Assembly (NCBI GenBank): GCA_027318585.1
Contig: DAHVOW010000002.1
Span: forward strand, 62,001 to 126,000
Direction of reading: 5' to 3'
DNA: 64,000 nt
From: Methanobacteriaceae archaeon
GTDB taxonomy: Archaea; Methanobacteriota; Methanobacteria; Methanobacteriales; Methanobacteriaceae
Within the stretch, counting starts at the first letter, position 1. Every line of letters starts with the position of its first letter. This document shows positions 35,284-44,786 of the stretch, in pieces. Position numbers and translations under genes: made by a program. A model generated the notes under the pieces. That model saw only the letters and a program-made list of their open reading frames with translations, was not told the DNA's origin and searched no databases.

Positions 35284-35967
35284 TCATCCTTTAATGGGAG
35301 GCGCCCAAACTTTGAGATCAATTCCCTCAATAATTGCATTACGTCCTTCCAACTGTACCACCACTCCAGAGTGCACCTTCTGCATCATGCAATGGAAGGG
35401 CAGGAAACGAACAGTTTCTCCCACGGCGGGAAGTTTTCCTTCGATAATACCTTGGAAACCACCCACCATACAAACGCCCACCTCCTTGTAAGGAAAATCA
35501 ACTTCGGGGTTGACCCTGTGACAGGGCCCAACCAGGTGTACGGTTATGAGTCCATGGTTTTCATCTAGTATTTCGCCAAAATGAGTGATTGGACAACCAA
35601 GCGGCCGGTAGCGGATTATGTCGCCTTTTTTAAGTTCTTCCCTGGTGAAGGGATATAGAACCTCACGGCAGGAATGTTCCTCAGGGAGAGGTTTTAATAT
35701 AAAGTCCGCTTCATAGCCATCCAAAACTCCCACGACCTTGGTTTCAGGAGCTAAGATCTTTTCTTCTTTAAGTATTTTTTCTGCTTTATCACGGTTTTCA
35801 TCAAAAAGTTCTTGGTACATGAAGCGGCATTTTGTTAATTGGGATCGTTTTCTTAACAGAGCTGCTGCGAATTCATCACAGCGGGCATAACCACAGATTC
35901 CACAATTGTAGCCGGGTAACAGCGTAACCAGTTTATCCCTCTGGTTTACATCTATCTTTTTAGCCAT
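35284..35967 (-). CDS. [4Fe-4S] cluster protein with RamA/AcsC-type N-terminal motif
   Basis: 227 residues. The N-terminal LPGYNCGICGYARC (C22, C25, C30) with C47 matches the four-cysteine Fe-S domain of corrinoid Fe-S proteins and reductive activators (PF04060 type). The rest is a beta-rich domain with PLGCPITHFGEI, VGPCHRVNPEV and VGVCMVGGFQGII, holding several further cysteines. No function is known to me. It lies 5 bases after the P-loop NTPase gene, which suggests ATP-linked redox or metal-centre maturation; this is inference. Confidence 0.75.
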   Translation of the reverse strand: MAKKIDVNQRDKLVTLLPGYNCGICGYARCDEFAAALLRKRSQLTKCRFMYQELFDENRDKAEKILKEEKILAPETKVVGVLDGYEADFILKPLPEEHSCREVLYPFTREELKKGDIIRYRPLGCPITHFGEILDENHGLITVHLVGPCHRVNPEVDFPYKEVGVCMVGGFQGIIEGKLPAVGETVRFLPFHCMMQKVHSGVVVQLEGRNAIIEGIDLKVWAPPIKG

Positions 35968-35972
35968 GTGAC

Positions 35973-36674
35973 CTATTCTCCCTCGTAACTCTGGAATCCG
36001 TCTATACGGCGCAATATACCCCTATGATACTTCTTATTTACCTTGGTTTCCCCTACACATAAAGTGCACACTGCCAGGGGGGCAGAATGACGTAATTTTT
36101 CATCTTCCAGGGAAACTTCCTGTGAATTCATCATTTCCTCAGCAAGTTCGGTGCACCCCTGACCACTTAAACCATTGGCATCAATTATTTTACAGTTAGG
36201 ATTCACTTCCAGAACTCTCTCCCGGAATATTTCCCTTTCTGCCTGAGAAATCATGTCTCCCTTGGTTACCACGGCAATATCAGATGTGGATAAGAATGGT
36301 CCCACCTTTAAGGGCGTGTTGGGACCGCTGGTGGCATCGATTACGCACACCCCCAGGGAGTTCCTGGTGAAAGGAGCACAACGATGACATAGACCCGCAG
36401 TTTCAATGACCAAAAAATCGGCTTCATTATCCTGGGCCCATTTAATCATGTCTTCCAGGTTGTAGATGGCGTAGTGGTCGGGGCACATGTCCATGGACAG
36501 GCCTACCAAGTTGGGTACGCCAACCCTGTCAAATTTCGTTCCATCATCAGTATACAGGCAGTCCACTTTGACCACTGCAGGTTTGAAACCCTGTTCCTTC
36601 AGACTACGTAGGGCATGTATGAGCACAGCTGTTTTCCCGGAGCCGGGAGTACCAGCCACGATTACCATTCGCAT
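35973..36674 (-). CDS. P-loop NTPase, CooC/HypB-like, with cysteine motifs
   Basis: SIMIBI-class NTPase of about 234 residues. Walker A is GTPGSGKT (8-15), followed by VVKVDCLYTDDG, the Walker B-like FLVIETAGLCHRCAPF, and VVTKGDMIS (the NKxD-like position reads TKGD). The CHRC pair and CTLC near the C-terminus could bind a metal, as in HypB or CooC. ATG at 36674 is preferred over GTG at 36683. A TATA box lies near 36720-36735. First gene of the P-loop, Fe-S, CofE-like set; role unknown, probably metallocentre assembly. Confidence 0.78.
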   Translation of the reverse strand: MRMVIVAGTPGSGKTAVLIHALRSLKEQGFKPAVVKVDCLYTDDGTKFDRVGVPNLVGLSMDMCPDHYAIYNLEDMIKWAQDNEADFLVIETAGLCHRCAPFTRNSLGVCVIDATSGPNTPLKVGPFLSTSDIAVVTKGDMISQAEREIFRERVLEVNPNCKIIDANGLSGQGCTELAEEMMNSQEVSLEDEKLRHSAPLAVCTLCVGETKVNKKYHRGILRRIDGFQSYEGE

Positions 36675-36719
36675 ATTGATCACTTGTTAGTTGAATTTAG
36701 TTCATATTCAATGTCTTAA

Positions 36720-36735
36720 ATCTATTTTATAAACA
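36720..36735 (-). promoter_or_regulatory. Putative TATA box for the P-loop/Fe-S/CofE-like gene set
   Basis: Minus-strand CTGTTTATAAAATAGA lies about 50 bases upstream of ATG 36674. A separate plus-strand TATA-like TTATTTAAACAT near 36772-36783 serves the divergent TPR gene. Confidence 0.45.
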
Positions 36736-36846
36736 GAACAAGAAATATCTCTTCTTCCATTATTAAGCTTTTACTTATTTAAACATATTAATTTTGAGAT
36801 GATATTTTAAGGATGTTTTAAAATAATTTAAGTGGAGATGAAGAAG

Positions 36847-37326
36847 ATGGCCCGAAGAGAAGCGAAAATGTATTATGATCAGGCCCTATCATTCCTTGGT
36901 CAGGGACAGGTCAAAAAATCCATAGAATTTTTGGATAAAGCCCTGGAAATTGACGAAAAATACTTCCCGGCCTGGAATAATAAGGGGGTGGCTCTTTTGG
37001 AGCTGGGAGATTATCAGGAAGCTCTTAACTGTTTTGAACAGGTGATTCAGCTAAATCCCCTTGATAATATGGCTCTGTATAACAAAGGATACGTCTTATT
37101 AATTTTAGAGATGTATAAAGAATCTGTGGAAACCTTTGACATTTTTCTGGTAAGGTATTCACAGGAAGACCACTTCTATAAATTTGCCCTTTATTTACAA
37201 GCTAAAGGCTTTTATTTCATTAAGGAAAATGAAAAGGCAATCAATTTACTTCAGAAGGCCATTGAAATAGATTCTAATTTTGAGGAAGCCAATGAACTAC
37301 TAAGTTTGGTTTCGAAAGAAAATTAG
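36847..37326 (+). CDS. TPR repeat protein
   Basis: About 159 residues, nearly all tetratricopeptide repeat: AKMYYDQALSFLGQGQVKKS, FPAWNNKGVALLELGDYQEA, MALYNKGYVLLILEMYKES and ALYLQAKGFYFIKENEKA. It is a scaffold for protein contacts without a catalytic domain. ATG 36847 has GGAG nine bases upstream; GTG 36832 and ATG 36838 are in frame too. Divergent from the P-loop gene. Confidence 0.85.
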   Translation: MARREAKMYYDQALSFLGQGQVKKSIEFLDKALEIDEKYFPAWNNKGVALLELGDYQEALNCFEQVIQLNPLDNMALYNKGYVLLILEMYKESVETFDIFLVRYSQEDHFYKFALYLQAKGFYFIKENEKAINLLQKAIEIDSNFEEANELLSLVSKEN

Positions 37327-37434
37327 ATTGATTTAGCTTCAAAAACCGTTTAAAAGATTAATGGCTTGATCTGGATAATTTTCTTGAAAAAAATAAATTA
37401 GGGAATTTAAATAATTGAAGACATTATGAATCTG

Positions 37435-38205
37435 CTAAAATTCAATTTCTTCGAAGTCCTCGATGACCTCTCCATTTCGGACCTTTTCCCTTAAACTGAG
37501 CATCAATTCATCAATCTTGTTTAATTTACTTGAAATCTCTTTTTCAGATGACGAAGTACCAACCACCTTCTCCATCCCACCGTTTCTCATTACAATACGC
37601 TTGTCAGTCATGAGGGCCAACACCGGGTCGTGGGTAACTACTAATACTATTTTCCCATGGCCAGCCAAGACTTTTAGGGCATCATGTTTCCTTATACCGG
37701 CGTTTTCAATCTCATCTATGAGGACTATAGGAGAATTACTAATTATAGCCACATCTGCGACCATTAACGCTCTTGATTGCCCCCCACTCAAGATAGTGAG
37801 TTCATGTTCTTTTTTTATGGGCTCACCGGTGAGGGTGTTTGCCAGTTTCACCACTTTATCCACGCAGGTATTGCTGGCTCCCCGGCATTTGGCATGAAGA
37901 CTTAAAAAGTCCCCTACAGTCATATCTGCCAGGAAATTCATATTCTGGGACAGTTGGGCAACCATCTTCTTGCGAGGGTTAGTTCGGTCTTCGTAACTGG
38001 GTTCTTCATCATTAACCAGGATCTTCCGCTTGGAGAAGGTGTCTTTCTGGGCCAGTTGTTCAATATCCCCAATAAGGGAACTTTTACCACTTCCAGTAGG
38101 CCCTACTACTCCAAAAATTTCTCCTTTTTTTATAATAACTTCTTTCAGGGGTTCTTCATTCCCCTGTTTGTCGTAGCCGCCTTTAATGGTTATCTTCTCA
38201 ATCAT
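37435..38205 (-). CDS. ABC-type ATPase, stand-alone, coupled to comA
   Basis: Single nucleotide-binding domain of 256 residues: Walker A GPTGSGKSS (35-43), signature LSGGQSRALMVADVA, Walker B PIVLIDEIENAG and the VTHDP switch. There is no membrane partner gene. The Walker B segment ends DEIEN rather than DEPTN. Its ATG shares a base with the comA stop (TAATG), so the two are made together. It recalls the AtwA family (ATP component A2 of methyl-coenzyme M reductase activation), but A2 has two domains. A link to coenzyme M or MCR is inference from position. Confidence 0.82.
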   Translation of the reverse strand: MIEKITIKGGYDKQGNEEPLKEVIIKKGEIFGVVGPTGSGKSSLIGDIEQLAQKDTFSKRKILVNDEEPSYEDRTNPRKKMVAQLSQNMNFLADMTVGDFLSLHAKCRGASNTCVDKVVKLANTLTGEPIKKEHELTILSGGQSRALMVADVAIISNSPIVLIDEIENAGIRKHDALKVLAGHGKIVLVVTHDPVLALMTDKRIVMRNGGMEKVVGTSSSEKEISSKLNKIDELMLSLREKVRNGEVIEDFEEIEF

Positions 38206-38978
38206 TACAAATTCACCTTTCCCAAAGTATCTCCTCTGAGACCTCTACGCATGGTTTCCAGTGAGGTAATCTCTTCTGGGGCTATGTTACCCAGGTTCAC
38301 GTTGGGGCCCATATTCAGTATGAAATATACTTGCTGATTTTTCTGGGGAGCTTCCCAGATTATCATCTCGGGTTTGGTATTATCCATGAAGAATTGTACT
38401 TCATCTTCTTTAACATTTCCATTCTTATCATAAATACCGATACCTTTTCCTCCTTCCCGGGCCTCCAGAAGAACCCAGTCGGCACCGGCATCTATATCTT
38501 CGTTAACCATTTCTACCTTTCGGGAGATTCCTATCTTCTGATCTTTTTTTGGATCCTTTTTTCCCACTTCGGTTATGGTCTTAAACCCGCAATCCTTAAC
38601 TTTACCTATGATCTCAGCCCTATCTTCAGGTAAGATTTCTATTGTGCCATCGGATATCTCAATGGCCTCAAATCCTAGTTGCTTTGCTTCCAGTAAGTAC
38701 TGATCCATTTTATCCTGGACGTAAGCCACTTCCAAAAGAGTGCCACCTGGATAAGGTTTCACACCGTAAGATTTGTATAAATTAATTTTTTCTACGATAA
38801 TAGCTCTATTATGGATAGCTGAGGTCCCCCATCCTAATTTGGCAAGATTGATGTATTTTCCAGAAATTTTAAGGAGATCATCCAATGTACTGGGGCCTAG
38901 ACCCTTATCTAGCATCATTGTGATTCCGGTGCCGGGTTGGGGTTTGCGATCTTGGGTCAGGAAATTAAAAGCAAGCAA
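38205..38978 (-). CDS. comA: Phosphosulfolactate synthase
   Basis: First enzyme of the PEP route to coenzyme M: adds sulfite to phosphoenolpyruvate to give phosphosulfolactate. TIM-barrel of 257 residues with GITMMLDKGLGPSTLDDLL, YINLAKLGWGTS, KPYPGGTLLEVAY, EAIEISDGTIEI, TEVGKKDP and DWVLLEAREGG. It uses a TTG start at 38978 six bases after GGTGA. Two 19-base repeats with TATA-like cores lie upstream. Coupled to the ABC ATPase gene. Confidence 0.95.
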   Translation of the reverse strand: MLAFNFLTQDRKPQPGTGITMMLDKGLGPSTLDDLLKISGKYINLAKLGWGTSAIHNRAIIVEKINLYKSYGVKPYPGGTLLEVAYVQDKMDQYLLEAKQLGFEAIEISDGTIEILPEDRAEIIGKVKDCGFKTITEVGKKDPKKDQKIGISRKVEMVNEDIDAGADWVLLEAREGGKGIGIYDKNGNVKEDEVQFFMDNTKPEMIIWEAPQKNQQVYFILNMGPNVNLGNIAPEEITSLETMRRGLRGDTLGKVNL

Positions 38979-39021
38979 TCATTCTCACCACGTTTTTATA
39001 TGATTTTGATAATTAAAATAT

Positions 39022-39059
39022 CCTTATTATATGTAAACATCCCTATTATATGTAAGTAT
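39022..39059 (-). promoter_or_regulatory. Two tandem 19-base repeats with TATA-like cores upstream of comA
   Basis: Plus-strand copies at 39022-39040 and 39041-39059 share CC-T/C-TATTATATGTAA. On the minus strand each reads TTACATATAATA, a plausible TATA box. They may be duplicated promoters or a regulator site for comA. The divergent gene has its own box (CTTTAAATAAAG, about 39131). Confidence 0.5.
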
Positions 39060-39166
39060 GAATGAAGGTGTAAAGTATTGGGTGGATCTTCCTATAAAAA
39101 TCCTATCCCATCTTTTTAGCCTGTTCATTATACTTTAAATAAAGCTAACCAATATGTGGTGGTTCT

Positions 39167-39730
39167 ATGGAAAAAAAGATTGAATATTTTGAAAATCCGG
39201 GTATTGAAAATACAGATCGATTAATAGAACTGGTAAGAGAACGAGCCGAGGAATTAGGAATTAAAACCATGGTTGTGGCCTCGGTTAGTGGTAAAAGTAG
39301 TTTGAAATTGGCGGATGCCATTCCCAACTCCAAGATCATTAGTATCACCCACCATGCTGGATTCAGGGATAAAGATGAATTGGAACTTAACCCACAATAT
39401 CAGGCCGAACTTGAAAAAAGAGGAATACCCGTATATGTAGGTACCCATGCTCTCTCGGGTGTCGGGAGAGGAATAAGCAATAAATTTGGTGGTGTGACGC
39501 CGGTTGAAATAATAGCCGAAACATTAAGGATGTTTTCCCAAGGAGTTAAGGTTTGCGTTGAGATCAGCATCATGGCAGCTGATGCAGGACTCATCCCCAC
39601 AGATGAAGAGATTATAGCAATTGGGGGGACGGCTAGGGGTGTTGATTCTGCCCTGGTATTAAAGTCTGCCCACATGAGCAACTTCTTTGAACTTCGGGTG
39701 AGAGAAATAATTGCAATGTCCCGACCCTAA
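39167..39730 (+). CDS. Pyruvate-kinase C-terminal-domain-like protein
   Basis: 187-residue stand-alone version of the pyruvate kinase alpha/beta domain: YFENPGIENTDRLIELVRERA, VVASVSGKSSLKLADAIP, IISITHHAGFRDKDE and a closing VDSALVLKSAHMSNFF. No catalytic barrel is attached. In archaea these small proteins have no established function; allosteric ligand binding is likely. ATG at 39167 with GGTGG upstream. Divergent from comA. Confidence 0.85.
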   Translation: MEKKIEYFENPGIENTDRLIELVRERAEELGIKTMVVASVSGKSSLKLADAIPNSKIISITHHAGFRDKDELELNPQYQAELEKRGIPVYVGTHALSGVGRGISNKFGGVTPVEIIAETLRMFSQGVKVCVEISIMAADAGLIPTDEEIIAIGGTARGVDSALVLKSAHMSNFFELRVREIIAMSRP

Positions 39731-39829
39731 TCATTGGGGGGTGTTGAAGGTTAAGTTGTCATCCTCAGTTTTCAGTGCCATAATAGTGAACATGTTAAGA
39801 GCACAATGACTTCATGGTCTTTTGATGGT

Positions 39830-39883
39830 GATGATCTACTCATAAGAGTTAAAGTTGATGATGATCTACTCATAAGAGTTAAA
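39830..39883. repeat. 24-bp direct repeat, period 30, upstream of ftsZ
   Basis: Two exact 24-base copies (39830-39853 and 39860-39883), each containing the small dyad ACTC-ATAA-GAGT. They end about 42 bases before the TATA-like TTTTAAATATAAG (about 39927-39939) of ftsZ. Confidence 0.85.
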
Positions 39884-39990
39884 AATTGTTTGCTGGAAGG
39901 AAAATAATAGGTCAAAAAACCGTTGCTTTTAAATATAAGTAAAAACAATAACACAATTAAGTATAACAACTCTACAAGTGGGGGTAGGAA

Positions 39991-41139
39991 TTGAAATCTC
40001 TTATAAACAATACCATAAAAGAATCTGAAAATAGAAGGAATAGATCAGACATTACCAAGCGTAGTGAATACGACACCAGTATTGACCATGAACTGGAAGA
40101 CATCATAAAGCGTAGCCGGGCCAAAATTTTAGTTATAGGTGCAGGGGGCGCTGGAAACAACACCGTTTCCCGACTCACTGACATCGGGATCGAAGGAGCT
40201 AAAACCATTTCCCTGAACACCGACGCCCAGGATCTCTTCTATTCATCAGCCGACCAGAAGATCCTCATAGGTAAAGATACCTGCGGAGGCCTAGGTGCCG
40301 GAGGCATACCGGATGTTGGTGAAGAAAGTGCCGAAGAAAGTGAACAGGATATTAAAGACAGACTAGAAGGAGCGGACATGGTTTTCGTAACTTGTGGTTT
40401 AGGAGGAGGAACCGGGACTGGTTCTGCTCCAGTTATATCCAAACTGGCCAAAAAAATTGGTGCTCTCACCATTGCCGTGGCCACCATGCCCTTCAGTGCA
40501 GAAGGTCTTCGTCGAAGAGAAAACGCAGAAACTGGTCTAGAAAAATTACAGAACGCCGCTGATACCGTCATCGTAATTCCTAATGATAAACTCCTGGAAG
40601 TAGCACCCAATCTACCTATTAATAAGGCATTCATGGTGGCCGATGAACTTCTAGGCCGAGCAGTTAAAGGAATTACCGAACTCATAACCAAACCGGGATT
40701 GGTTAGTCTGGACTTTGCTGACATCCGCAGCATCATGAAGGGATCCGGAATGGCCATGATTGGAATGGGAGAATCTGACTCCGGTGACCGAGCCATAGAA
40801 TCAGTTCACGAAGCATTGAACAGTCCTCTACTGGACTTGGATATCTCCAATGCCAAAGGAGCTCTAGTTAACATATCTGGAAGCTCAGATCTGACTCTGC
40901 AGGAAGCTGAAAATGTAGTGCAGATCGTGGCCGATGAACTAGATCCTGATGCCAACATAATCTGGGGTACTCAGATTCAGGAAGACTTACAGAACACCAT
41001 TCGCACCACCATAGTGGTGGCTGGAGTTAAATCTCCGCACATATTTGGTGTGCCGGGTGAAGGAGAATTTGTAGGAGAAAGGCAACAAGAAAAGGCCCCC
41101 GAATCGTCCCTAGAAGAATTCATCGATGGTGTTTTTTAA
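39991..41139 (+). CDS. ftsZ: Cell division protein FtsZ
   Basis: Tubulin-like GTPase that forms the division ring, 382 residues. GAGGAGNNTVSRL (50-62), the tubulin signature GGGTGTGS (138-145), the NxDFADIR T7 loop (LDFADIRSIM) and a variable C-terminal tail are all present. An N-terminal extension of about 43 charged residues precedes the GTPase. TTG start at 39991 with GGGGGTAGGA upstream. Directly upstream of the secE-spt5-ribosomal operon. Confidence 0.96.
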   Translation: MKSLINNTIKESENRRNRSDITKRSEYDTSIDHELEDIIKRSRAKILVIGAGGAGNNTVSRLTDIGIEGAKTISLNTDAQDLFYSSADQKILIGKDTCGGLGAGGIPDVGEESAEESEQDIKDRLEGADMVFVTCGLGGGTGTGSAPVISKLAKKIGALTIAVATMPFSAEGLRRRENAETGLEKLQNAADTVIVIPNDKLLEVAPNLPINKAFMVADELLGRAVKGITELITKPGLVSLDFADIRSIMKGSGMAMIGMGESDSGDRAIESVHEALNSPLLDLDISNAKGALVNISGSSDLTLQEAENVVQIVADELDPDANIIWGTQIQEDLQNTIRTTIVVAGVKSPHIFGVPGEGEFVGERQQEKAPESSLEEFIDGVF

Positions 41140-41247
41140 TAAACCTCTTTTAGTTCCCATCGAACTTTCTCAGCTAATAAGAAGGCATTAAAACCCTCCT
41201 CTGATTATAATATGTTGAGGGGTTCCACTATAGGTGGTTCCATCGAC

Positions 41248-41288
41248 CCTTTCCCCCCTACCCCACAATAGGGAAAGGTTTATAAACC
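41248..41288 (+). promoter_or_regulatory. Promoter of the secE-spt5-ribosomal protein operon with palindromic TATA
   Basis: CCTTTCCC (41248-41255) and GGGAAAGG (41271-41278) form a perfect 8-bp inverted repeat. The right arm runs into GGTTTATAAACC (41277-41288), a perfect 12-bp palindrome holding the TATA box. The secE ATG is about 83 bases further on. Confidence 0.6.
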
Positions 41289-41370
41289 CCTCACACAATA
41301 ATTTATTTTGTTCTATCTAGATTTTTCATACTTTCTTCTAATAAAAAATCAGCATGAAGTGGGTATTTTT

Positions 41371-41559
41371 ATGAATTTGAACAAAGAGTCTGTGGTCAAT
41401 TTTTTAAAACAGTGCCAGAGGGTACTACACGTGTCCAAAAAACCGGACCGTGAAGAGTACCTTAATGTTTCCAAGATAACCGGATTGGGAATCATAATCA
41501 TCGGCGTGGTAGGTTTTATAATTAGCATAATTGCCCAGCTCCTTTTTAAAGGGGCATGA
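41371..41559 (+). CDS. secE: Protein translocase subunit SecE (Sec61 gamma)
   Basis: Single-span essential component of the SecYE translocon, 62 residues. An amphipathic helix (VVNFLKQCQRVLHVSKKPDREEYLNVSK) leads into one transmembrane segment (LGIIIIGVVGFIISIIAQLLF). ATG at 41371 is preferred over upstream in-frame codons because it starts the conserved region. Followed by spt5, as in most archaea. Confidence 0.93.
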   Translation: MNLNKESVVNFLKQCQRVLHVSKKPDREEYLNVSKITGLGIIIIGVVGFIISIIAQLLFKGA

Positions 41560-41598
41560 TGACCCTGACTATTAGGTAGTGAGTAGGTAAGTGGTATT

Positions 41599-42042
41599 TT
41601 GATCTATGCAATAAGAACCCTGGTGGGTCAGGAAAAAAACGTGGCCCGCATAATAGCCAGGAACGTTAAAAATAGCGGGATTGGAGTTAGTTCCATACTG
41701 GTTCCAGAAAGTCTCAGGGGATACATTTTGGTGGAGTCCACCACCAAGCTGGACATGCAAAACCCGGCGTTCAAGGTACCCCATATGAAGGGTTCCATCG
41801 AAGGTGAAATACCCTACGGGGAGATAAAAAACTTTTTAAATCCCGAACCAATACTATCTTCCGTCCAAAAGGGAAGTATCGTAGAACTCATATCTGGGCC
41901 TTTTAAAGGAGAAAAGGCTAAGGTAGTTAGAATAGATGAATCTAAAGAAGATGTAGTTCTGGAACTCATTGAAGCAGCAGTTCCCATCCCGGTTACAGTT
42001 AAAGGTGATCAAATAAGATTAATACAGAAGGAGGCAGACTAA
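41599..42042 (+). CDS. spt5: Transcription elongation factor Spt5 (NusG)
   Basis: 147 residues: NGN domain (YAIRTLVGQEKNVARII to GYILVES) and a C-terminal KOW domain (VELISGPFKGEKAKVVRID). It binds the polymerase clamp with Spt4 and aids processivity. TTG start at 41599. The stop overlaps the L11 start (TAATG). Confidence 0.95.
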   Translation: MIYAIRTLVGQEKNVARIIARNVKNSGIGVSSILVPESLRGYILVESTTKLDMQNPAFKVPHMKGSIEGEIPYGEIKNFLNPEPILSSVQKGSIVELISGPFKGEKAKVVRIDESKEDVVLELIEAAVPIPVTVKGDQIRLIQKEAD

Positions 42043-42530
42043 TGGCAAGTGAAACCGTAGAAATTCTCATAGACGGCGGAAAAGCCACTCCAGGACCACC
42101 CTTAGGACCCGCTCTAGGACCCCTGGGCATCAACATGATGCAAGTGGTGGAACAGATCAACCAAAAAACAGCAGACTTTGATGGTATGAAAGTGCCAGTG
42201 AAGATCATTGTAGATTCCTCCACCAAGGAATTCGAAGTGGAAGTGGGAACACCCCCAACCACCGCACTGATCAAGGATGAATTGAAAATCGAGAAAGGAT
42301 CACAGGATCCTGGGCTGGAAAAGGTGGCCGACCTCAAGATGGAGCAGGCTCTTAAGATTGCCCGAATGAAATTCGATACCCTCCTGTCACCGGATTACAA
42401 AAATGCTGCCAAGGAAATCATTGGTACTTGCGTGAGCATGGGTATCACCGTAGAGGGTAAAGACCCCCGTGAAGTCCAGAAAGAAGTGGATGAAGGGGTT
42501 TACGACAGTGTACTGGTGCAGGAATCATAA
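42042..42530 (+). CDS. rpl11: Ribosomal protein uL11
   Basis: Stalk-base protein of the large subunit, 162 residues. It has the L11 signature GGKATPGPPLGPALGPLGIN near the start and the C-terminal rRNA-binding domain (KIARMKFDTLLSPDYKNAAKEIIGTCVSMGI). Coupled to spt5 by a one-base overlap and GGAGG just upstream. Confidence 0.97.
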   Translation: MASETVEILIDGGKATPGPPLGPALGPLGINMMQVVEQINQKTADFDGMKVPVKIIVDSSTKEFEVEVGTPPTTALIKDELKIEKGSQDPGLEKVADLKMEQALKIARMKFDTLLSPDYKNAAKEIIGTCVSMGITVEGKDPREVQKEVDEGVYDSVLVQES

Positions 42531-42542
42531 TTTTCATTAGAT

Positions 42543-42553
42543 GAGATATTTAA
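42543..42553 (+). promoter_or_regulatory. Possible internal promoter before rpl1
   Basis: GATATTTAAAC in the 100-base gap between L11 and L1 looks like a TATA box, the only sizeable gap inside the ribosomal cluster. It would place transcription start near 42575. Archaeal L1 often autoregulates its operon; no L1-binding hairpin could be proven by eye. Confidence 0.35.
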
Positions 42554-42630
42554 ACAAAATAGACCAAAAAATGGCAATTCACATCAGAATACGTTGAACT
42601 TTTCACCTGAGAAGTTCATGGAGGAATTGG

Positions 42631-43269
42631 ATGAAACAAGAGATCTTAGAAGCGGTGAAGAAGGCTAAGGAAGGATCTAAGCCGAGAAACTTCACACAAT
42701 CCCTTGATGTGGTAATCACCATCAAGGATTTAGACGTGAGAAAGCCAGAAAACCGCATAGACGAAGAAGTGTTTCTCCCCAATGGAAGAGGAAAACCGGT
42801 GAAGATCGCCTTTATTGCCGACGGTGAATTGGCCCTTCTGGCCAAAAATGCCGGAGCAGATCTGGTGATCAATAAAGCCGAGTTGGAAGAGATGGGTAAA
42901 GACCGTAAAGAGGCCAAAAAAATGGCTAACCGTCACGATTTCTTCGTGGCCCAGGCCGATATGATGCCCCTGGTCGGTAGGTTCCTGGGACCTGTTTTAG
43001 GCCCCCGGAAGAAAATGCCCAAACCGGTTCCAGCTTCGGCCAAACCCGAACCCCTCATGGAGAAACTGAAAGGCACCGTAAAGGTGAGAATAAAGGATCA
43101 ACCAGTGGTGCAGGCTCTAGTAGGCTCCCAGGAGATGGGAGATGAAGAAATTGCCGATAACATTGAAGCTGTGCTGGGCGTGCTGGACCAGAAACTGGAG
43201 AAAGGACGTAACCAGATTAAGGCCATGTACGTGAAGACCACCATGGGCCCTATTGCGAGGGTGATCTAA
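42631..43269 (+). CDS. rpl1: Ribosomal protein uL1
   Basis: L1-stalk protein and probable translational autoregulator, 212 residues. It has domain I (KPRNFTQSLDVVITIKDLDV), domain II (VKIAFIADGELALLAKNAGADLVI) and the signature GRFLGPVLGPRKKMPKPVP. ATG at 42631 with GGAGG upstream; the L10 gene starts at the next base after its stop. Confidence 0.97.
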   Translation: MKQEILEAVKKAKEGSKPRNFTQSLDVVITIKDLDVRKPENRIDEEVFLPNGRGKPVKIAFIADGELALLAKNAGADLVINKAELEEMGKDRKEAKKMANRHDFFVAQADMMPLVGRFLGPVLGPRKKMPKPVPASAKPEPLMEKLKGTVKVRIKDQPVVQALVGSQEMGDEEIADNIEAVLGVLDQKLEKGRNQIKAMYVKTTMGPIARVI

Positions 43270-44295
<1,026 letters not shown>

Positions 44296-44313
44296 CTTTA
44301 ATTAAATTTAAGA

Positions 44314-44632
<319 letters not shown>

Positions 44633-44786
44633 ATCCCCTTCTAACAGTCGAAGTATCCCTACTTTGACTTTTTTACTTATTTTTTATTTTAAATTCAATT
44701 TCATCCCTAGAAAGCATAAATACTTACTTTATATGGATCAAATCCAGGGATAATTATAGTTTTTAAAAATTTCATCGATGATTATT

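Noticed and set aside
39818..39890. C/D box sRNA at the ftsZ upstream repeats
   Set aside because: TGATGA is present twice but there is no CTGA box or terminal stem.
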